A stretch of DNA of 64,000 nucleotides, taken from Bradyrhizobium sp. (GTDB lineage: Bacteria > Pseudomonadota > Alphaproteobacteria > Rhizobiales > Xanthobacteraceae). The notes under the pieces were generated by a model. The model saw only the letters and a list, made by a program, of their open reading frames with translations. It made no database searches and had not been told where the DNA came from. Shown in pieces: positions 1 through 9,410 of the stretch. The stretch covers positions 1 to 64,000 of the forward strand of contig NZ_SSMW01000011.1 in assembly GCF_004799405.1 (NCBI RefSeq), read 5' to 3'. A program made the position numbers and the translations under genes. The first letter of the stretch is position 1, and the number at the start of each line of letters is the position of its first letter.

Positions 1-450
1 CCTCCGATCAGAGGGCGCAGGGAATGCCGGGCGCCCAATGCGCCCGCAGCCTGGCAGGGCAGAAAAACAAGCCATGCCAGTAACAGTCACCACGGTCACA
101 CCGGAAATCACCCGGCATTCCCCGCACAATGGTTTTAACGGTTTCCTTCGTGCTCTCCCCGGTGACCGGGCTTTCTTGCCACCGTCGCCAGCGGATCACT
201 CCGCCGACTTGACGCCAGCGTCGGGGCGTCAGGACCACACGACTTCGCCGTCCGCCTCTGGCGCATTCGTCAAAGCGCCATCCGCGTCCACCGCATCCCG
301 TTCCAACGTCCATGACGATCGCGAAACGCCCCTCTGAGTGGGACGGGATGGGAGAGATATACGCCTGATTTGGTGATTCTGAAAATCAGAATCTTTTTAC
401 TGATGGGACTTGACAGTTCACTGATTTGCCGGGTCGCGTAGCCCAGAGGC
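1..450. repeat. Probable multicopy intergenic repeat, cut by window edge
   Basis: No convincing gene is seen here. A minus-strand reading frame would end in the phrase FCPARLRAHWAPGIPCAL, which I recognise from many short 'hypothetical proteins' in Bradyrhizobium, and this suggests a dispersed repeat rather than a gene. The plus strand holds a small hairpin at 158-170 (CCCGG-TGA-CCGGG) followed by a T-rich stretch. Recognition is from memory; copy number cannot be checked from this window. Confidence 0.4.
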
Positions 451-646
451 GCAAATCCTAAATTGAACGGACTCGGCCGATGTCCGCTGTGCGGTTCATA
501 ACGGACTCAGGCCAACATCGCGCCATGTCCGAAAAGTGCCAATAGGAGACTTCGCAGCTGGCGTTGCACTGAGTACAGCAGTTCCATCAATCGAAAAGAT
601 GCATTAATCTCATAGTCGGCACAATCAGGTGGCGACGGAGCAGGCG
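451..646. other. Non-coding stretch upstream of the cyclase gene
   Basis: I see no gene here. The stretch contains degenerate fragments around 'tgtccgctgtgcgg' and 'tgtccgaaaagtg' that resemble remnants of a dispersed element. It must hold the promoter of the plus-strand cyclase gene that follows, but I could not pick out convincing -35/-10 boxes. Confidence 0.4.
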
Positions 647-3307
647 ATGGCGGAGCGACCGGCAGGTACCGTCACGTTTCTTTTTACAGACATCGAGCAG
701 TCAACCCGCCGTTGGGACGAGCAGCCTGACCTCATGCGGCGGCAGCTTGCCGAGCACGATGCCGCGCTCAAGCAAGCCGTCGCCAGTGCAGGTGGGTTTT
801 TGTTCAAGCATACCGGCGATGGCGTAGTCGCCGCCTTTGCATCACCCAGAGCCGCTCTCGATGCCGCGGTAACTGCACAACAGCAACTCACTCTGCCCGT
901 CCGCATGGGCATCTGTACCGGCGAAGTCGAATCGCGCGACAATGATTATTTTGGGCCGGCATTGAATCGCGCCGCTCGGACCATGTCGGCTGCTCACGGC
1001 GGACAGATCCTGATTGCTGCCTCGACCGCTTCGCTAGTCAACGGGATCGATCTTATTGATCTCGGAAGACATCGCCTTCGCGACCTTTCGCAGGAACAGC
1101 ATCTGTTCCAGGTGCGTATCGAAGGTCTCAAACTGGATTTTCCGGCGCCACGGACGCTCAACGCGTTGCCTGGCAATCTCCCGGCTCAGGCGACTAGCTT
1201 TCTCGGGCGCGAGCAGAACATCGTCGAGCTCGCCGCGCTCGTGCGCGCAAACCGGCTCGTAACCCTGACCGGCGTCGGCGGCGTCGGCAAGACGCGTCTC
1301 GCGCTGCAGGTGGCAGCCGATGTGGCGCCGGACTTTCCTGACGGCGCTTGGCTCGTGGAGCTTGGCAATGTCACAGACCCAGGTGCGATTGGGCACGCGG
1401 TCGGCGCGGTTCTCGGAATTGCGCAACAACGCGGCACAACGATCGAGGACAGTGTTGTTGGTGCGCTCAGCCGCCAGCGCCTGCTATTGCTGCTCGACAA
1501 TTGCGAGCATCTAATCGAAGCCGCTGCGGCGCTCGTCCAATCGATCCTGGCGCGCTGCGCACAGGTCGTAGTGCTCGCCACCAGCCGCGAGGAGCTGATG
1601 ATCGACGGCGAGCGCAATTGGCCAGTCGCTTCGCTCTCCGTCAGCGATGACCTCCGCTCGGCGGCGGCTCGCCTATTTGTAGATCGAGCTCTCGCCGTGG
1701 CTCCGGATTTCCAGGCGGACAACCATAGCGAAGCGATCGCCGAAATTTGCCGGCGCCTGGATGGCATTCCGCTGGCAATCGAGCTTGCGGCAGCTCGCGC
1801 CCGAAGTCTAAGCCCCGCCCAAATCCGCGATCGTCTCAACGAAAGGTTTCAGCTGCTTACCGGCGGGCGCCGCGCACTGGAACGACACCAGACGCTTCGC
1901 CATGCCGTACAATGGTCCTATGATCTTCTGTCACCGCAAGAACGAACACTGCTGGCGCGCATTACGGTGTTCGCCGGCGGTTTTTCTCTGGAAGCCTGTG
2001 AAAAGGTTTGTAGCGGCGGCAATATCGAGCCAGACGATGTGCTAAATCTTCTGGACTCGCTGGTACGAAAATCGCTCGTGTGGGCCGACCACAAGGGCGC
2101 AGCGGTGCGCTTCGGTTTATTGGAGACTATCCGGCAGTTCGGGGAGGAACAACTTCCGTTGAGCGGCGAAGCCAGTGCCGTGCGGTTGGGCCACGCGCAA
2201 TTCTTCGCCGACGATTCCGCTCGCAATTTCCAGACGTGGCTAAGCCCGCGTCAGGCCGTTGCCTACCAGTGGCTGGACCAGGAGATCGACAACCTGCGTA
2301 CTGCGTTTCGATGGTCAAAGGACACTGGCCACGTCGATCTGGCATGCACCATTGCCTCGAACATCGGTGACATGGGGCGTTTCGTGGTTCGTGACGAAGC
2401 TGCATTCTGGGCGGAAGAGATCGTCGACGCCGCGCGCACAATCAGGCACCCGCGTCTCATCGTCCTGCTGACGTGGGCAGCTAGCACTGCCTGGAGCCTG
2501 GCACGGACTCAGGACGCTAGGCGATATGGCGCCGAGGCCATCTCGTTACCCGACAATGCGCACTTCGATCCGTTCGCATGGGCGTTCTCTGACCTCGCGA
2601 CAATCGCCATGTACGAAGGAGACGGCGCAAGCGCCGTCGATTTGATCACCAAGGGCGCCGAACGCGAAGGTGATCGGCACGGGCGTTTCAACCTGGCGTT
2701 TGTGCCGTTTTTCCTGGCAGCCTGCGGTCGCGATCAGGAGGCTCGAGCGATCGCCGACGAGACGATCATGAAAGCGGAAGCCACCGGCGTTCCCTGCTCG
2801 ATTGTCATTGCCTGGTGGGGAAAGGCGAACGCGTGGGCTGCCCTCGATCCGGTGCAGGCGCTAACATGCTACGAGCATGCCGCCACTCTTGCGCGCGACA
2901 CCGGCAATCGCCTGTTTGAATTAATGGTGGTACCGCAGATGGCCGCACTGCAGGCCAGCAGCAACGACCCAACGACGGCACTCCGAAGCTTTCGACAGAT
3001 GCTCGGTATGTTACAGCGCTCTCCGGACCTGATGATTGCTGTCGTCGGGATTGCCAGCCTCGTCATACTGTTTGAACGGATTGGCTCTCCAGTTGCCGCG
3101 GCACGGTTGAGCGGCGCGCTCGCGGCATTTTCGGCGCTGGACCATTCGCATACGAGTGTTCGCGAGGCTACAGTTCGACTACGCAAGACGCTCGGCGAAC
3201 GAACCTTTGATGAAGAAAGCCGTAGAGGCGCGGCTATGAACTTACGCCAGTCGGCTGAGTATGCGGCCAGGGAGGTCGAACTAAATCTCGTCGAACGCGA
3301 AATTTGA
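647..3307 (+). CDS. Class III adenylate cyclase fused to a STAND/NB-ARC ATPase
   Basis: Large signalling protein of 886 residues. Residues 1-165 form a class III nucleotide cyclase domain: the metal-binding aspartates are visible in FLFTDIEQST (about D15) and in HTGDGVV (about D58), so cAMP synthesis is likely. Residues 185-440 look like a STAND-type NTPase, with a P-loop GVGGVGKT near 209-216 and a Walker B LLLLLDN near 279-285. The remaining half is helical and TPR-like, as in LuxR-family MalT relatives, but no terminal DNA-binding domain is seen. A GTG 18 bases upstream is also in frame, but the ATG at 647 has GGAG six bases before it and is preferred. It is a single gene with no obvious operon partner. 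The activating ligand is unknown. Confidence 0.85.
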   Translation: MAERPAGTVTFLFTDIEQSTRRWDEQPDLMRRQLAEHDAALKQAVASAGGFLFKHTGDGVVAAFASPRAALDAAVTAQQQLTLPVRMGICTGEVESRDNDYFGPALNRAARTMSAAHGGQILIAASTASLVNGIDLIDLGRHRLRDLSQEQHLFQVRIEGLKLDFPAPRTLNALPGNLPAQATSFLGREQNIVELAALVRANRLVTLTGVGGVGKTRLALQVAADVAPDFPDGAWLVELGNVTDPGAIGHAVGAVLGIAQQRGTTIEDSVVGALSRQRLLLLLDNCEHLIEAAAALVQSILARCAQVVVLATSREELMIDGERNWPVASLSVSDDLRSAAARLFVDRALAVAPDFQADNHSEAIAEICRRLDGIPLAIELAAARARSLSPAQIRDRLNERFQLLTGGRRALERHQTLRHAVQWSYDLLSPQERTLLARITVFAGGFSLEACEKVCSGGNIEPDDVLNLLDSLVRKSLVWADHKGAAVRFGLLETIRQFGEEQLPLSGEASAVRLGHAQFFADDSARNFQTWLSPRQAVAYQWLDQEIDNLRTAFRWSKDTGHVDLACTIASNIGDMGRFVVRDEAAFWAEEIVDAARTIRHPRLIVLLTWAASTAWSLARTQDARRYGAEAISLPDNAHFDPFAWAFSDLATIAMYEGDGASAVDLITKGAEREGDRHGRFNLAFVPFFLAACGRDQEARAIADETIMKAEATGVPCSIVIAWWGKANAWAALDPVQALTCYEHAATLARDTGNRLFELMVVPQMAALQASSNDPTTALRSFRQMLGMLQRSPDLMIAVVGIASLVILFERIGSPVAAARLSGALAAFSALDHSHTSVREATVRLRKTLGERTFDEESRRGAAMNLRQSAEYAAREVELNLVEREI

Positions 3308-3700
3308 ATCTTCGTCGCCAAAAGGCCAACACACCAACGCATCTTGGAAAATAACTCCACGCCGAAGAGAACCAATACAATCGGTCAATAGCTGACGCCC
3401 GCGGAAGACCGTGGCATGTCCGGATCGGGTCAAAAGGCGAAATAATCGCTCTTAGAGTCCGCTTTACCCCTGTGAGCGGACCCAAGTCAGACGTTGCTGG
3501 AGGTCCGGTTTGTGGCAAGACCGGAATTAGGACCACGGCTCATTCGATCGGGGCGAGAATCCTGTCACGCGAGCGCCTTGGTTGTGCCACAACCCGCGCC
3601 CGCCGCCGCAACGAAGAGGTCACTCTTCTGCCGCACTGGATCAACAATATTCACGAGCGGTAACGTTCAGTTTTGTATGTGTGCTTGAGTAAAATTCGCG
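3308..3700. other. Intergenic region with an imperfect repeat hairpin
   Basis: No gene is supported in these 393 bases; short reading frames here lack ribosome sites and protein-like composition. A hairpin at 3457-3481 pairs GTCCGCT with AGCGGAC across an 11-base loop. It resembles a dispersed Bradyrhizobium element seen in other intergenic regions from memory, and could also help end transcription of the cyclase gene. The J-domain gene promoter should lie near the 3' end. Confidence 0.4.
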
Positions 3701-4576
3701 ATGAAAACGCTTTACGATTTGCTCGAAGCCCTCCCCGGCGATGACGCCGAAGACCTCAGGGCCGCATTCCGCAGGGCGGTCAAGGGCGCTCATCCCGACA
3801 TGAGGCCCGGCGATCCGGATGCGGCGCTGAAATTCCGCGAGATCGTTCGCGCCAGCGAAATCCTCGGCGATACCGAGCAGCGCGCGGTGTACGACGACCT
3901 GTTGCAGCTCGCGCGCCTGGAGCAGAAATCGCTTGGGCACCCCTTCGCCGCCAGGATGCGCAAAATTGTTGCCGGCATGAGCGCGATCACCTGGGCCGCG
4001 ACCGTGACGGGGGCAGGATATTTCATGTTCATGTACATGTCGGCCGCACCGGTTGCCTCGATCATCAGTTCCGGGACGGCAGCCGCATTCCCTCCGAAAT
4101 CCGAGCATAGAATCGTTTCGGGCGAACCAGTCGTGACCCCTGCCGTATTGGCCGAAAGCTCCCCGGAGGCCGATCCTGCGTCCGATGCCGACGCGGCTGC
4201 CGACCTTGCCGCAAGCGAGACGAAATCCAGGCTTGCGGAAGGACTTTCTGCCTGCGGCAACAGCGACCTGAAACTCAGGCTCGCCGACATGGATGACGTC
4301 TTTCAACTCGATACCAAGCTCATGCCGGCCTATGTCGACCCCGGCGTCATTTTCTACCGCACTGAAAAGTCCGACTCCGTATTCCCCGACATAGCCGGCG
4401 CGAAACGGATCGAAAAGGCAGGCCGCGCCAAATCCGCGCCAACGACGTCCCGGAAGCGGCCATTTGCTCCGGCCGCAATCACAACGTCCGTGATCCCGCT
4501 ACCACTACGGCGAATGACAGCGCAGGATTCGGCGCGCGGGGGAGAAACGATGGCGTCGGCGGTAAGATTGCGCTGA
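3701..4576 (+). CDS. Membrane-anchored J-domain protein
   Basis: This 291-residue protein starts with a J domain: helix II is basic ([11 protein letters not shown]) and is followed by the HPD signature at residues 31-33, which in the family stimulates the ATPase of a DnaK-type chaperone. A single hydrophobic segment at about 89-113 ([20 protein letters not shown]) follows, so the J domain is probably cytosolic with an Ala/Pro/Ser-rich, low-complexity tail on the other side. There is no Gly/Phe region, zinc finger or DnaJ C-terminal domain, so this is a type III J protein rather than DnaJ itself. The tail from about 120 onwards is not recognisable. The ribosome site is weak and the start was chosen because the J domain begins immediately. 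Confidence 0.75.
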   Translation: MKTLYDLLEALPGDDAEDLRAAFRRAVKGAHPDMRPGDPDAALKFREIVRASEILGDTEQRAVYDDLLQLARLEQKSLGHPFAARMRKIVAGMSAITWAATVTGAGYFMFMYMSAAPVASIISSGTAAAFPPKSEHRIVSGEPVVTPAVLAESSPEADPASDADAAADLAASETKSRLAEGLSACGNSDLKLRLADMDDVFQLDTKLMPAYVDPGVIFYRTEKSDSVFPDIAGAKRIEKAGRAKSAPTTSRKRPFAPAAITTSVIPLPLRRMTAQDSARGGETMASAVRLR

Positions 4577-4636
4577 AAACGCAAGGTTCGGCGGGGCCGC
4601 GAACGGACCCCGCCAGTCGCCGTGCCGGGGTCGCCC

Positions 4637-5032
4637 TTATCGCCGGTACTGCTGGTCCGAGACCTTTTCCATCCAGTCGACCAGCTTGCCGTCGAGGGAT
4701 TCCTGGATGGCGATATGGGTCATCGCGGTGGCGGGCGTGGCGCCGTGCCAATGTTTCTCGTTCGGCGGAAACCAGATCACGTCACCGGGCCGGATTTCCT
4801 CGATCGGGCCTCCCTCCCGCTGCGCCCAGCCGCAACCGGCGGTCACGACCAGCGTTTGACCGAGCGGATGGGTGTGCCAGGCGGTCCGGGCGCCGGGCTC
4901 GAACGTCACGCTGGCGCCGGCCACGCGCGCCGGAGCAGGCGCACTGAACAAGGGATCGATTCGAACCGCGCCGGTAAAATACTCAACCGGGCCTTTGCCG
5001 GACGGTTGCGAACCGCCTCGCTTGATATCCAT
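4637..5032 (-). CDS. Small single-domain cupin protein
   Basis: A 131-residue protein with one cupin barrel. The metal-binding motif is visible as WHTHPLGQT around residue 52 and again as EKHWHGA near residue 93, giving the expected His/Glu/His set. The pattern matches the cupin group that includes bacterial hydroxynitrile-lyase-like and carboxymuconolactone-decarboxylase-associated cupins; the substrate is not predictable. It lies 15 bases downstream of the PPK2 gene on the same strand and is probably co-transcribed. No signal peptide, so cytoplasmic. Confidence 0.75.
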   Translation of the reverse strand: MDIKRGGSQPSGKGPVEYFTGAVRIDPLFSAPAPARVAGASVTFEPGARTAWHTHPLGQTLVVTAGCGWAQREGGPIEEIRPGDVIWFPPNEKHWHGATPATAMTHIAIQESLDGKLVDWMEKVSDQQYRR

Positions 5033-5047
5033 CTCCAGTTCTCCTTT

Positions 5048-5998
5048 TCATGCTCCGGACGCCTTCTTCGTCGCGCCCTTCCTCGTCTTCCGCTTGCCCT
5101 CATTCTCCAGCGCGGCCCGCACCCGCTTGAATTCCTGCAGCGAGGCGGCATCGGCCCTGGGAAATCTCAGGTCGAGTTTTTCAAGCGCGCTGACGACCGT
5201 CGAGCCGATCACCACGCGTGCGAACCATTTATGATCGGCCGGCACCACATGCCACGGCGCCGTCGCCGTCGAGGTGTGCCTGACGATATCCTGATACACC
5301 GCCTGGTACCGCGTCCACCGCGCGCGCTCGGTGATGTCTCCCATCGAAAATTTCCAGTTCTTCGCGGGCTGGTCGAGCCGCTCCAGAAACCGCTGGCGCT
5401 GCTCCTCCTTCGACACGTTGAGGAAGAACTTCAGGATCAGCGTGCCGTTGCGCGCAAGATAGCGCTCCACCGCCGAGATATCCTCGAACCGTTCGCGCCA
5501 GATCTTCCTGGTCATCAGCACAGGCGGGATCTTCTCCTCCTTGAGCAGTTCCGGATGCACCCGCGTCACCAGGCATTCCTCATAATAGGAGCGATTGAAG
5601 ATGCCGATCCGGCCGCGTTCCGGCAGCGCGATCATGCTGCGCCACAGAAAGTCGTGATTGAGTTCGTGCGACGTCGGCTGCTTGAACGAGGTGACCTCGC
5701 AGCCCTGCGGGTTGACGCCCTCGAAGATGCTCTTGATGGTGCTGTCCTTGCCGGCGGCGTCCATGCCCTGAAAGATCAGCAGCAGCGACCAGCGGTCCTG
5801 CGCGTACAGTTTTTCCTGGAAATCGCTCAGCCGCTTGCGGTTGGCCTCCATGATCTTTTCGCCCTTGTCCTTGTCGAGACCGCCCTTTTCATCGGTCTTG
5901 TGCGACCGCATGTGGAACTCGCCCGATCCGTCGAAGCGGAACGGCGCCACGAAAGGCTCAAGTCGGGCTGCGAGGTTTTGCGAGGACTTCTTGCTCAT
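5048..5998 (-). CDS. ppk2: Polyphosphate kinase 2 family protein
   Basis: A 316-residue cytoplasmic kinase that uses polyphosphate to phosphorylate a nucleotide (AMP or ADP in characterised relatives). The Walker A loop GMDAAGKDS is at about 78-86 and the Walker B/lid region includes RIGIFNRSYYEE, both diagnostic of PPK2. The length matches single-domain PPK2 enzymes, and overall character fits the class III group that can phosphorylate AMP and ADP, though class assignment needs an alignment. The C-terminus is lysine- and arginine-rich. A small cupin follows 15 bases downstream. Confidence 0.9.
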   Translation of the reverse strand: MSKKSSQNLAARLEPFVAPFRFDGSGEFHMRSHKTDEKGGLDKDKGEKIMEANRKRLSDFQEKLYAQDRWSLLLIFQGMDAAGKDSTIKSIFEGVNPQGCEVTSFKQPTSHELNHDFLWRSMIALPERGRIGIFNRSYYEECLVTRVHPELLKEEKIPPVLMTRKIWRERFEDISAVERYLARNGTLILKFFLNVSKEEQRQRFLERLDQPAKNWKFSMGDITERARWTRYQAVYQDIVRHTSTATAPWHVVPADHKWFARVVIGSTVVSALEKLDLRFPRADAASLQEFKRVRAALENEGKRKTRKGATKKASGA

Positions 5999-6016
5999 GA
6001 CACCACAACACCCCTG

Positions 6017-6718
6017 CTAGCTGTTTAGTTGCGCTTCGATGAACGCGGTGACAAAGCGCGGCATCGCCGATGTGAGATCGCTGGTGTTGCGCACCAGCTG
6101 GATCGCGGCCAGTTCGGGCTGGTCCTGCCGGGCGAGGTTGGCCTCGATCCTGGCGCGCAGCCTGTCGCCGGTCATATCAACATTCAATATCCTGATCATC
6201 GCGATGGCAGCACCCGACACCACACAGTCCCAGTATGCGCCGGCCCGATAGTCGGCCGGTGTCAGGCCGGTTTCTTCCTCGACCTCGCGGGCGACGCTGC
6301 CGGGTATATCGACCATGCCGCCACTGAGATCGCCGGGATCGGGGGTGCCGGACGGGAAATAGATCCGTCCGGCATTGGCGGTATGCCGGCCCATTTCACC
6401 CATCACGAAGGCGCCGTCGGCAGAACGCAGCGCGCCCATCCCGAAACCGTTGAACACGTCCTTGTCGGGAAAACCCCAGTCGCGCCACGCCAGGAAACTG
6501 GCGAAATCGACTTCGAAATAGCTGGCGCTGAAACGCTGTCCGGCGAAGACGGGATGGCGCGCCATCAGGATGCGTCCGTTCCAGATTTCCGGCTTCTCGC
6601 CGCGCTTGCGCGCAAAATGCGCGTCGATATCGCCGCGCCGCTCGTCCGCGAACGGCCACGGCCAAGGCCGCAACCTCAAATCAAGCGTCGTGACGCGATG
6701 AATGACCGGCGGCGTCAT
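6017..6718 (-). CDS. Nudix hydrolase-like protein
   Basis: A 233-residue protein whose centre carries the core of a Nudix box, REVEEETGL, following GGMVDIPGSVA. The first half of the box (G-x5-E) is degenerate, so activity on nucleoside diphosphate derivatives is likely but not certain. The reading frame stays open upstream into the binding-protein gene, but the natural start is the ATG at 6718, 14 bases after that gene's stop, which suggests co-transcription. No signal peptide. A Nudix enzyme attached to an importer operon may clean up a product of the imported compound, but this is inference. Confidence 0.65.
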   Translation of the reverse strand: MTPPVIHRVTTLDLRLRPWPWPFADERRGDIDAHFARKRGEKPEIWNGRILMARHPVFAGQRFSASYFEVDFASFLAWRDWGFPDKDVFNGFGMGALRSADGAFVMGEMGRHTANAGRIYFPSGTPDPGDLSGGMVDIPGSVAREVEEETGLTPADYRAGAYWDCVVSGAAIAMIRILNVDMTGDRLRARIEANLARQDQPELAAIQLVRNTSDLTSAMPRFVTAFIEAQLNS

Positions 6719-6732
6719 GCGGCCATCAAGCT

Positions 6733-7761
6733 TTATTTCGCATTCATTCCCGTGGTCTTTTTGGCCTGGTCGACATATTTGTTGGTGTAGGTTTTGGTGA
6801 CGTCGATATTCGCCTTGGCGACCTCGGGCGAGCTCTCGCTGAACACCGCAAGCACCGCTTCGGCGCCCTTGGGGTCCATCTTGCCGGTTTCCGAATACAT
6901 CGGGATCGTGTTCCTGAGCGCGGCTAGATAGAGCTCCTTGTTCTTGCCGACCATTTCGGGGGGCATTTTCGCCATGATGTCTTCCGGCGAATGCGAGTGA
7001 ATCCACGCCAGCGTATTCATGATCGCATTGGTCAGGGCCTGCACTTCCTTGTCATGCGAGGCGACCCAGGCCGTGGTGCTGTAGAGCGCGCCGCCCGGAT
7101 ATTCGCCGCCGAACACCGCCAGCGTATCCTTTTGCGTGCGGGTGTCGCTGAGGATGCGCAGGTCCGGATGGCTGCCTTGCAGCACGGTGACCGAGGGATC
7201 GAGCATCACGGCGGCGTCGATCTGGCCCTGCTCCATCGCCGCCACCGCGGTGGCGCCGAGCCCGACGCCGATCACCGAGGCGCTGGCCGGGTCGAGGCCG
7301 TTCTTCTTCAGCAGATATTTGAGAAAGAAGTCGGTCGAGGAGCCGGGCGCGCTGACGCCGACCTTCTTGCCGGCCAGATCCTTGATCGATGTGATCTCGC
7401 CATTGTGCGAGGGCGACACCACCAGGACGAGGCCGGGATAGCGATCATAGACCACGAAAGCCTGCAGCTCCTGCTTCTTGGCGGCGAGATTGACGCAGTG
7501 GTCGAAATAGCCGGAAACCACGTCGGCGCTGCCGCCTAGCACCGCCTTGAGCGCATCGGAGCCGCCCTTGAGGTCGACCAGTTCGACGGCAAGACCGGCT
7601 TTATCGAATTCGCCGAGCTGCTTGGCCAGCACGGTCGGCAAATAGCACAGGCAGGCGCCGCCCCCGACCGCGATCGTGATCTTGCTTTGCGCTGCAGCAA
7701 GATCAGACATCAGAAACAGCGCCAAAAGTGCCGCGGCCAGCCTGCCAAACATCGTTCTCAT
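6733..7761 (-). CDS. ABC transporter substrate-binding protein, NitT/TauT type
   Basis: Periplasmic binding protein of 342 residues in the NMT1/THI5-like family used for nitrate, sulfonates, taurine or aromatic and pyrimidine precursors. It begins with a typical Sec signal peptide (MRTMFGRLAAALLALFLMSD...AAAQ). The family hallmark is an N-terminal lobe with YLPTVLAKQLGEF and later GSADVVSGYFDH. The ATG at 7761 is preceded by GGAGGAA and is preferred over an in-frame start 13 codons upstream. The likely permease and ATPase genes lie further upstream on the same strand, separated by a cupin gene running the other way. The substrate is not predictable. Confidence 0.85.
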   Translation of the reverse strand: MRTMFGRLAAALLALFLMSDLAAAQSKITIAVGGGACLCYLPTVLAKQLGEFDKAGLAVELVDLKGGSDALKAVLGGSADVVSGYFDHCVNLAAKKQELQAFVVYDRYPGLVLVVSPSHNGEITSIKDLAGKKVGVSAPGSSTDFFLKYLLKKNGLDPASASVIGVGLGATAVAAMEQGQIDAAVMLDPSVTVLQGSHPDLRILSDTRTQKDTLAVFGGEYPGGALYSTTAWVASHDKEVQALTNAIMNTLAWIHSHSPEDIMAKMPPEMVGKNKELYLAALRNTIPMYSETGKMDPKGAEAVLAVFSESSPEVAKANIDVTKTYTNKYVDQAKKTTGMNAK

Positions 7762-8009
7762 GGTTTCCTCCATCGTTGGCGGCACGGTAAAGCAACCCAC
7801 CGGCGTTGAGAAGCCGACTTTGGTGCCAACGTCTGGTGTCGGGCACGACAGGCGGAAGTGCCACCCGTCGCGCTTCCGGATGGGGTTTATTCCACCGACC
7901 GCGCAAAATTTTTGTCATCGGGCCGCTGGCGCCCTGGCAGATCACCCGCTGGCCAATCGCGGTTTCAGGGCTTAGCATCCGCCCCACAAAAAATGCCAGG
8001 GAGGAGTCC

Positions 8010-8465
8010 ATGAATCGCATTGTTACGACGTTATCGATCGCGGCTGCGTTTGCTGCCGGCTGCGGCGTGACGCACCTACTGCGGCCCGCGCAGGCCGCTA
8101 CCGATGTCTTCACCGCACAAGTCATTCACACCGGCGAGTTGGAAGGGGATGCGCTTAGCCCGGCCAATGCATCCGGGATGCGCAACAAGCTATTGGCTTC
8201 CGCCGACGGCGCTACGTTGGCAATACAGGACGGCAACACGCCCAAGCATTTGCATCCTGTCGCCAACGAGATCCAGTACATCCTCGAAGGCACCGGGACG
8301 CTGTGGCTCGGCGACAAGGAAGTGAGGGTGAAGCCGGGCGACCTCGTCATCATCCCCCACGGCACCCCGCATGGCGGCACCAAGCCGGACGGCCGGACGT
8401 TCAAGGCGATCGCGATCAAGACGCCGCCGCAGGCACCGGATGACACCAAGTTGCTGACGGATTGA
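8010..8465 (+). CDS. Exported cupin-domain protein
   Basis: A 151-residue protein with an N-terminal signal or anchor (MNRIVTTLSIAAAFAAGCGV) and a cupin barrel. The metal motif is seen in PKHLHPVANEIQYILEGTG and the second motif in PHGTPHGG. The ATG at 8010 follows GGAGGAG, a strong ribosome site; the reading frame is open 200 bases upstream but without protein character. The Cys near residue 19 could make it a lipoprotein, but the motif is not canonical. The gene sits on the opposite strand between parts of an ABC importer. Substrate unknown. Confidence 0.75.
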   Translation: MNRIVTTLSIAAAFAAGCGVTHLLRPAQAATDVFTAQVIHTGELEGDALSPANASGMRNKLLASADGATLAIQDGNTPKHLHPVANEIQYILEGTGTLWLGDKEVRVKPGDLVIIPHGTPHGGTKPDGRTFKAIAIKTPPQAPDDTKLLTD

Positions 8466-8480
8466 CGACGGTCTTCCAGC

Positions 8481-8597
8481 CGTCATTGCGAGCGTAAGCG
8501 AAGCAATCCAGCTTTCTTGAAACAAGCTGGATTGCTTCGTCGCGGAGCCTGTCATCGGGCGCGCGTTCGCGCGACCCGGTGGCTCCTCGCAATGACG
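8481..8597. repeat. Palindromic intergenic repeat, family A
   Basis: A nested inverted repeat. The outer arms are 12 perfect base pairs (8481-8492 with 8586-8597, CGTCATTGCGAG) and the inner arms pair GAAGCAATCCAGCTT with AAGCTGGATTGCTTC at about 8500-8538. It lies between the convergent ends of the exported cupin gene and the ABC permease gene, where it could also act as a two-way transcription stop. A shorter relative is at 17912-17979. Confidence 0.8.
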
Positions 8598-8605
8598 GAC
8601 GGGCG

Positions 8606-9394
8606 TTACCCGCGCCCGTCGGCCGCGCCTGGCCGCCACACCAATAGCCGCCGCTCGACCACCGTTACCGCAAGGTCGATCAGGATCACGAAGGCCGACA
8701 GCACGAACATGCCGGCGAAAACGCCGGCGACGTCGAACACGCCCTCGGCCTGCTGGATCAGATAGCCGAGCCCGGCGGCGGAGCCGAGATACTCGCCGAC
8801 CACAGCGCCCACCACGGCGAAGCCGACCGAGGTGTGCAGCGAGGAGAACATCCACGACAGCGCCGACGGCCAGTAGACGTGCCGCAGCAGCTGCCGTTCG
8901 CTCATGCCGAGCATGCGGCCGTTGTCGCGCAACGTGGCGCTGACTTCCTTGACGCCCTGATAGACGTTGAAGAACACGATGAAGAACACCAGCGTGACGC
9001 CGAGCGCTACTTTCGACCAGATGCCAAGGCCGAGCCACAGCGTGAAGATCGGCGCCAGCACGACGCGTGGCAGCGCGTTGGCCATCTTCACATAGGGATC
9101 GAATACCGCCGCGACCCGGGGCTGACGCGCGAACCAGAAGCCGACCATAACGCCGCCCAGCGAGCCGATCGCAAACGCAAGAATCGACTCCCATAGCGTG
9201 ATCAGCAGGTGCTTCCAGATCACCCCGCTTGCGAACCAGTCGACGATCTGGCTGCCGACGTCGACCGGGTTGGAAAAGAAGAACGGCGGCAGCAGCATGC
9301 GGCCGAACACCGGCACGGTGGCCAGCAACTGCCACAGCCCCAGCATGACGACGGCGACCGCTATCTGGCAGACGAGCAGCTTCAGGCGCGACAT
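8606..9394 (-). CDS. ABC transporter permease, NitT/TauT type
   Basis: An inner-membrane permease of 262 residues with about six membrane segments and the cytoplasmic EAA-type loop (GRMLGMSERQLLRHVYWPSA) that docks on the ATPase. It matches the SsuC/TauC family. The frame remains open upstream through a palindromic repeat, but the ATG at 9394 has GGGAGAGG at good spacing and immediately precedes the first hydrophobic stretch; ATG 9400 is an alternative. Its ATPase gene is upstream on the same strand and the binding protein gene downstream beyond the cupin. Confidence 0.85.
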   Translation of the reverse strand: MSRLKLLVCQIAVAVVMLGLWQLLATVPVFGRMLLPPFFFSNPVDVGSQIVDWFASGVIWKHLLITLWESILAFAIGSLGGVMVGFWFARQPRVAAVFDPYVKMANALPRVVLAPIFTLWLGLGIWSKVALGVTLVFFIVFFNVYQGVKEVSATLRDNGRMLGMSERQLLRHVYWPSALSWMFSSLHTSVGFAVVGAVVGEYLGSAAGLGYLIQQAEGVFDVAGVFAGMFVLSAFVILIDLAVTVVERRLLVWRPGAADGRG

Positions 9395-9410
9395 GACCAT
9401 CCTCTCCCAG

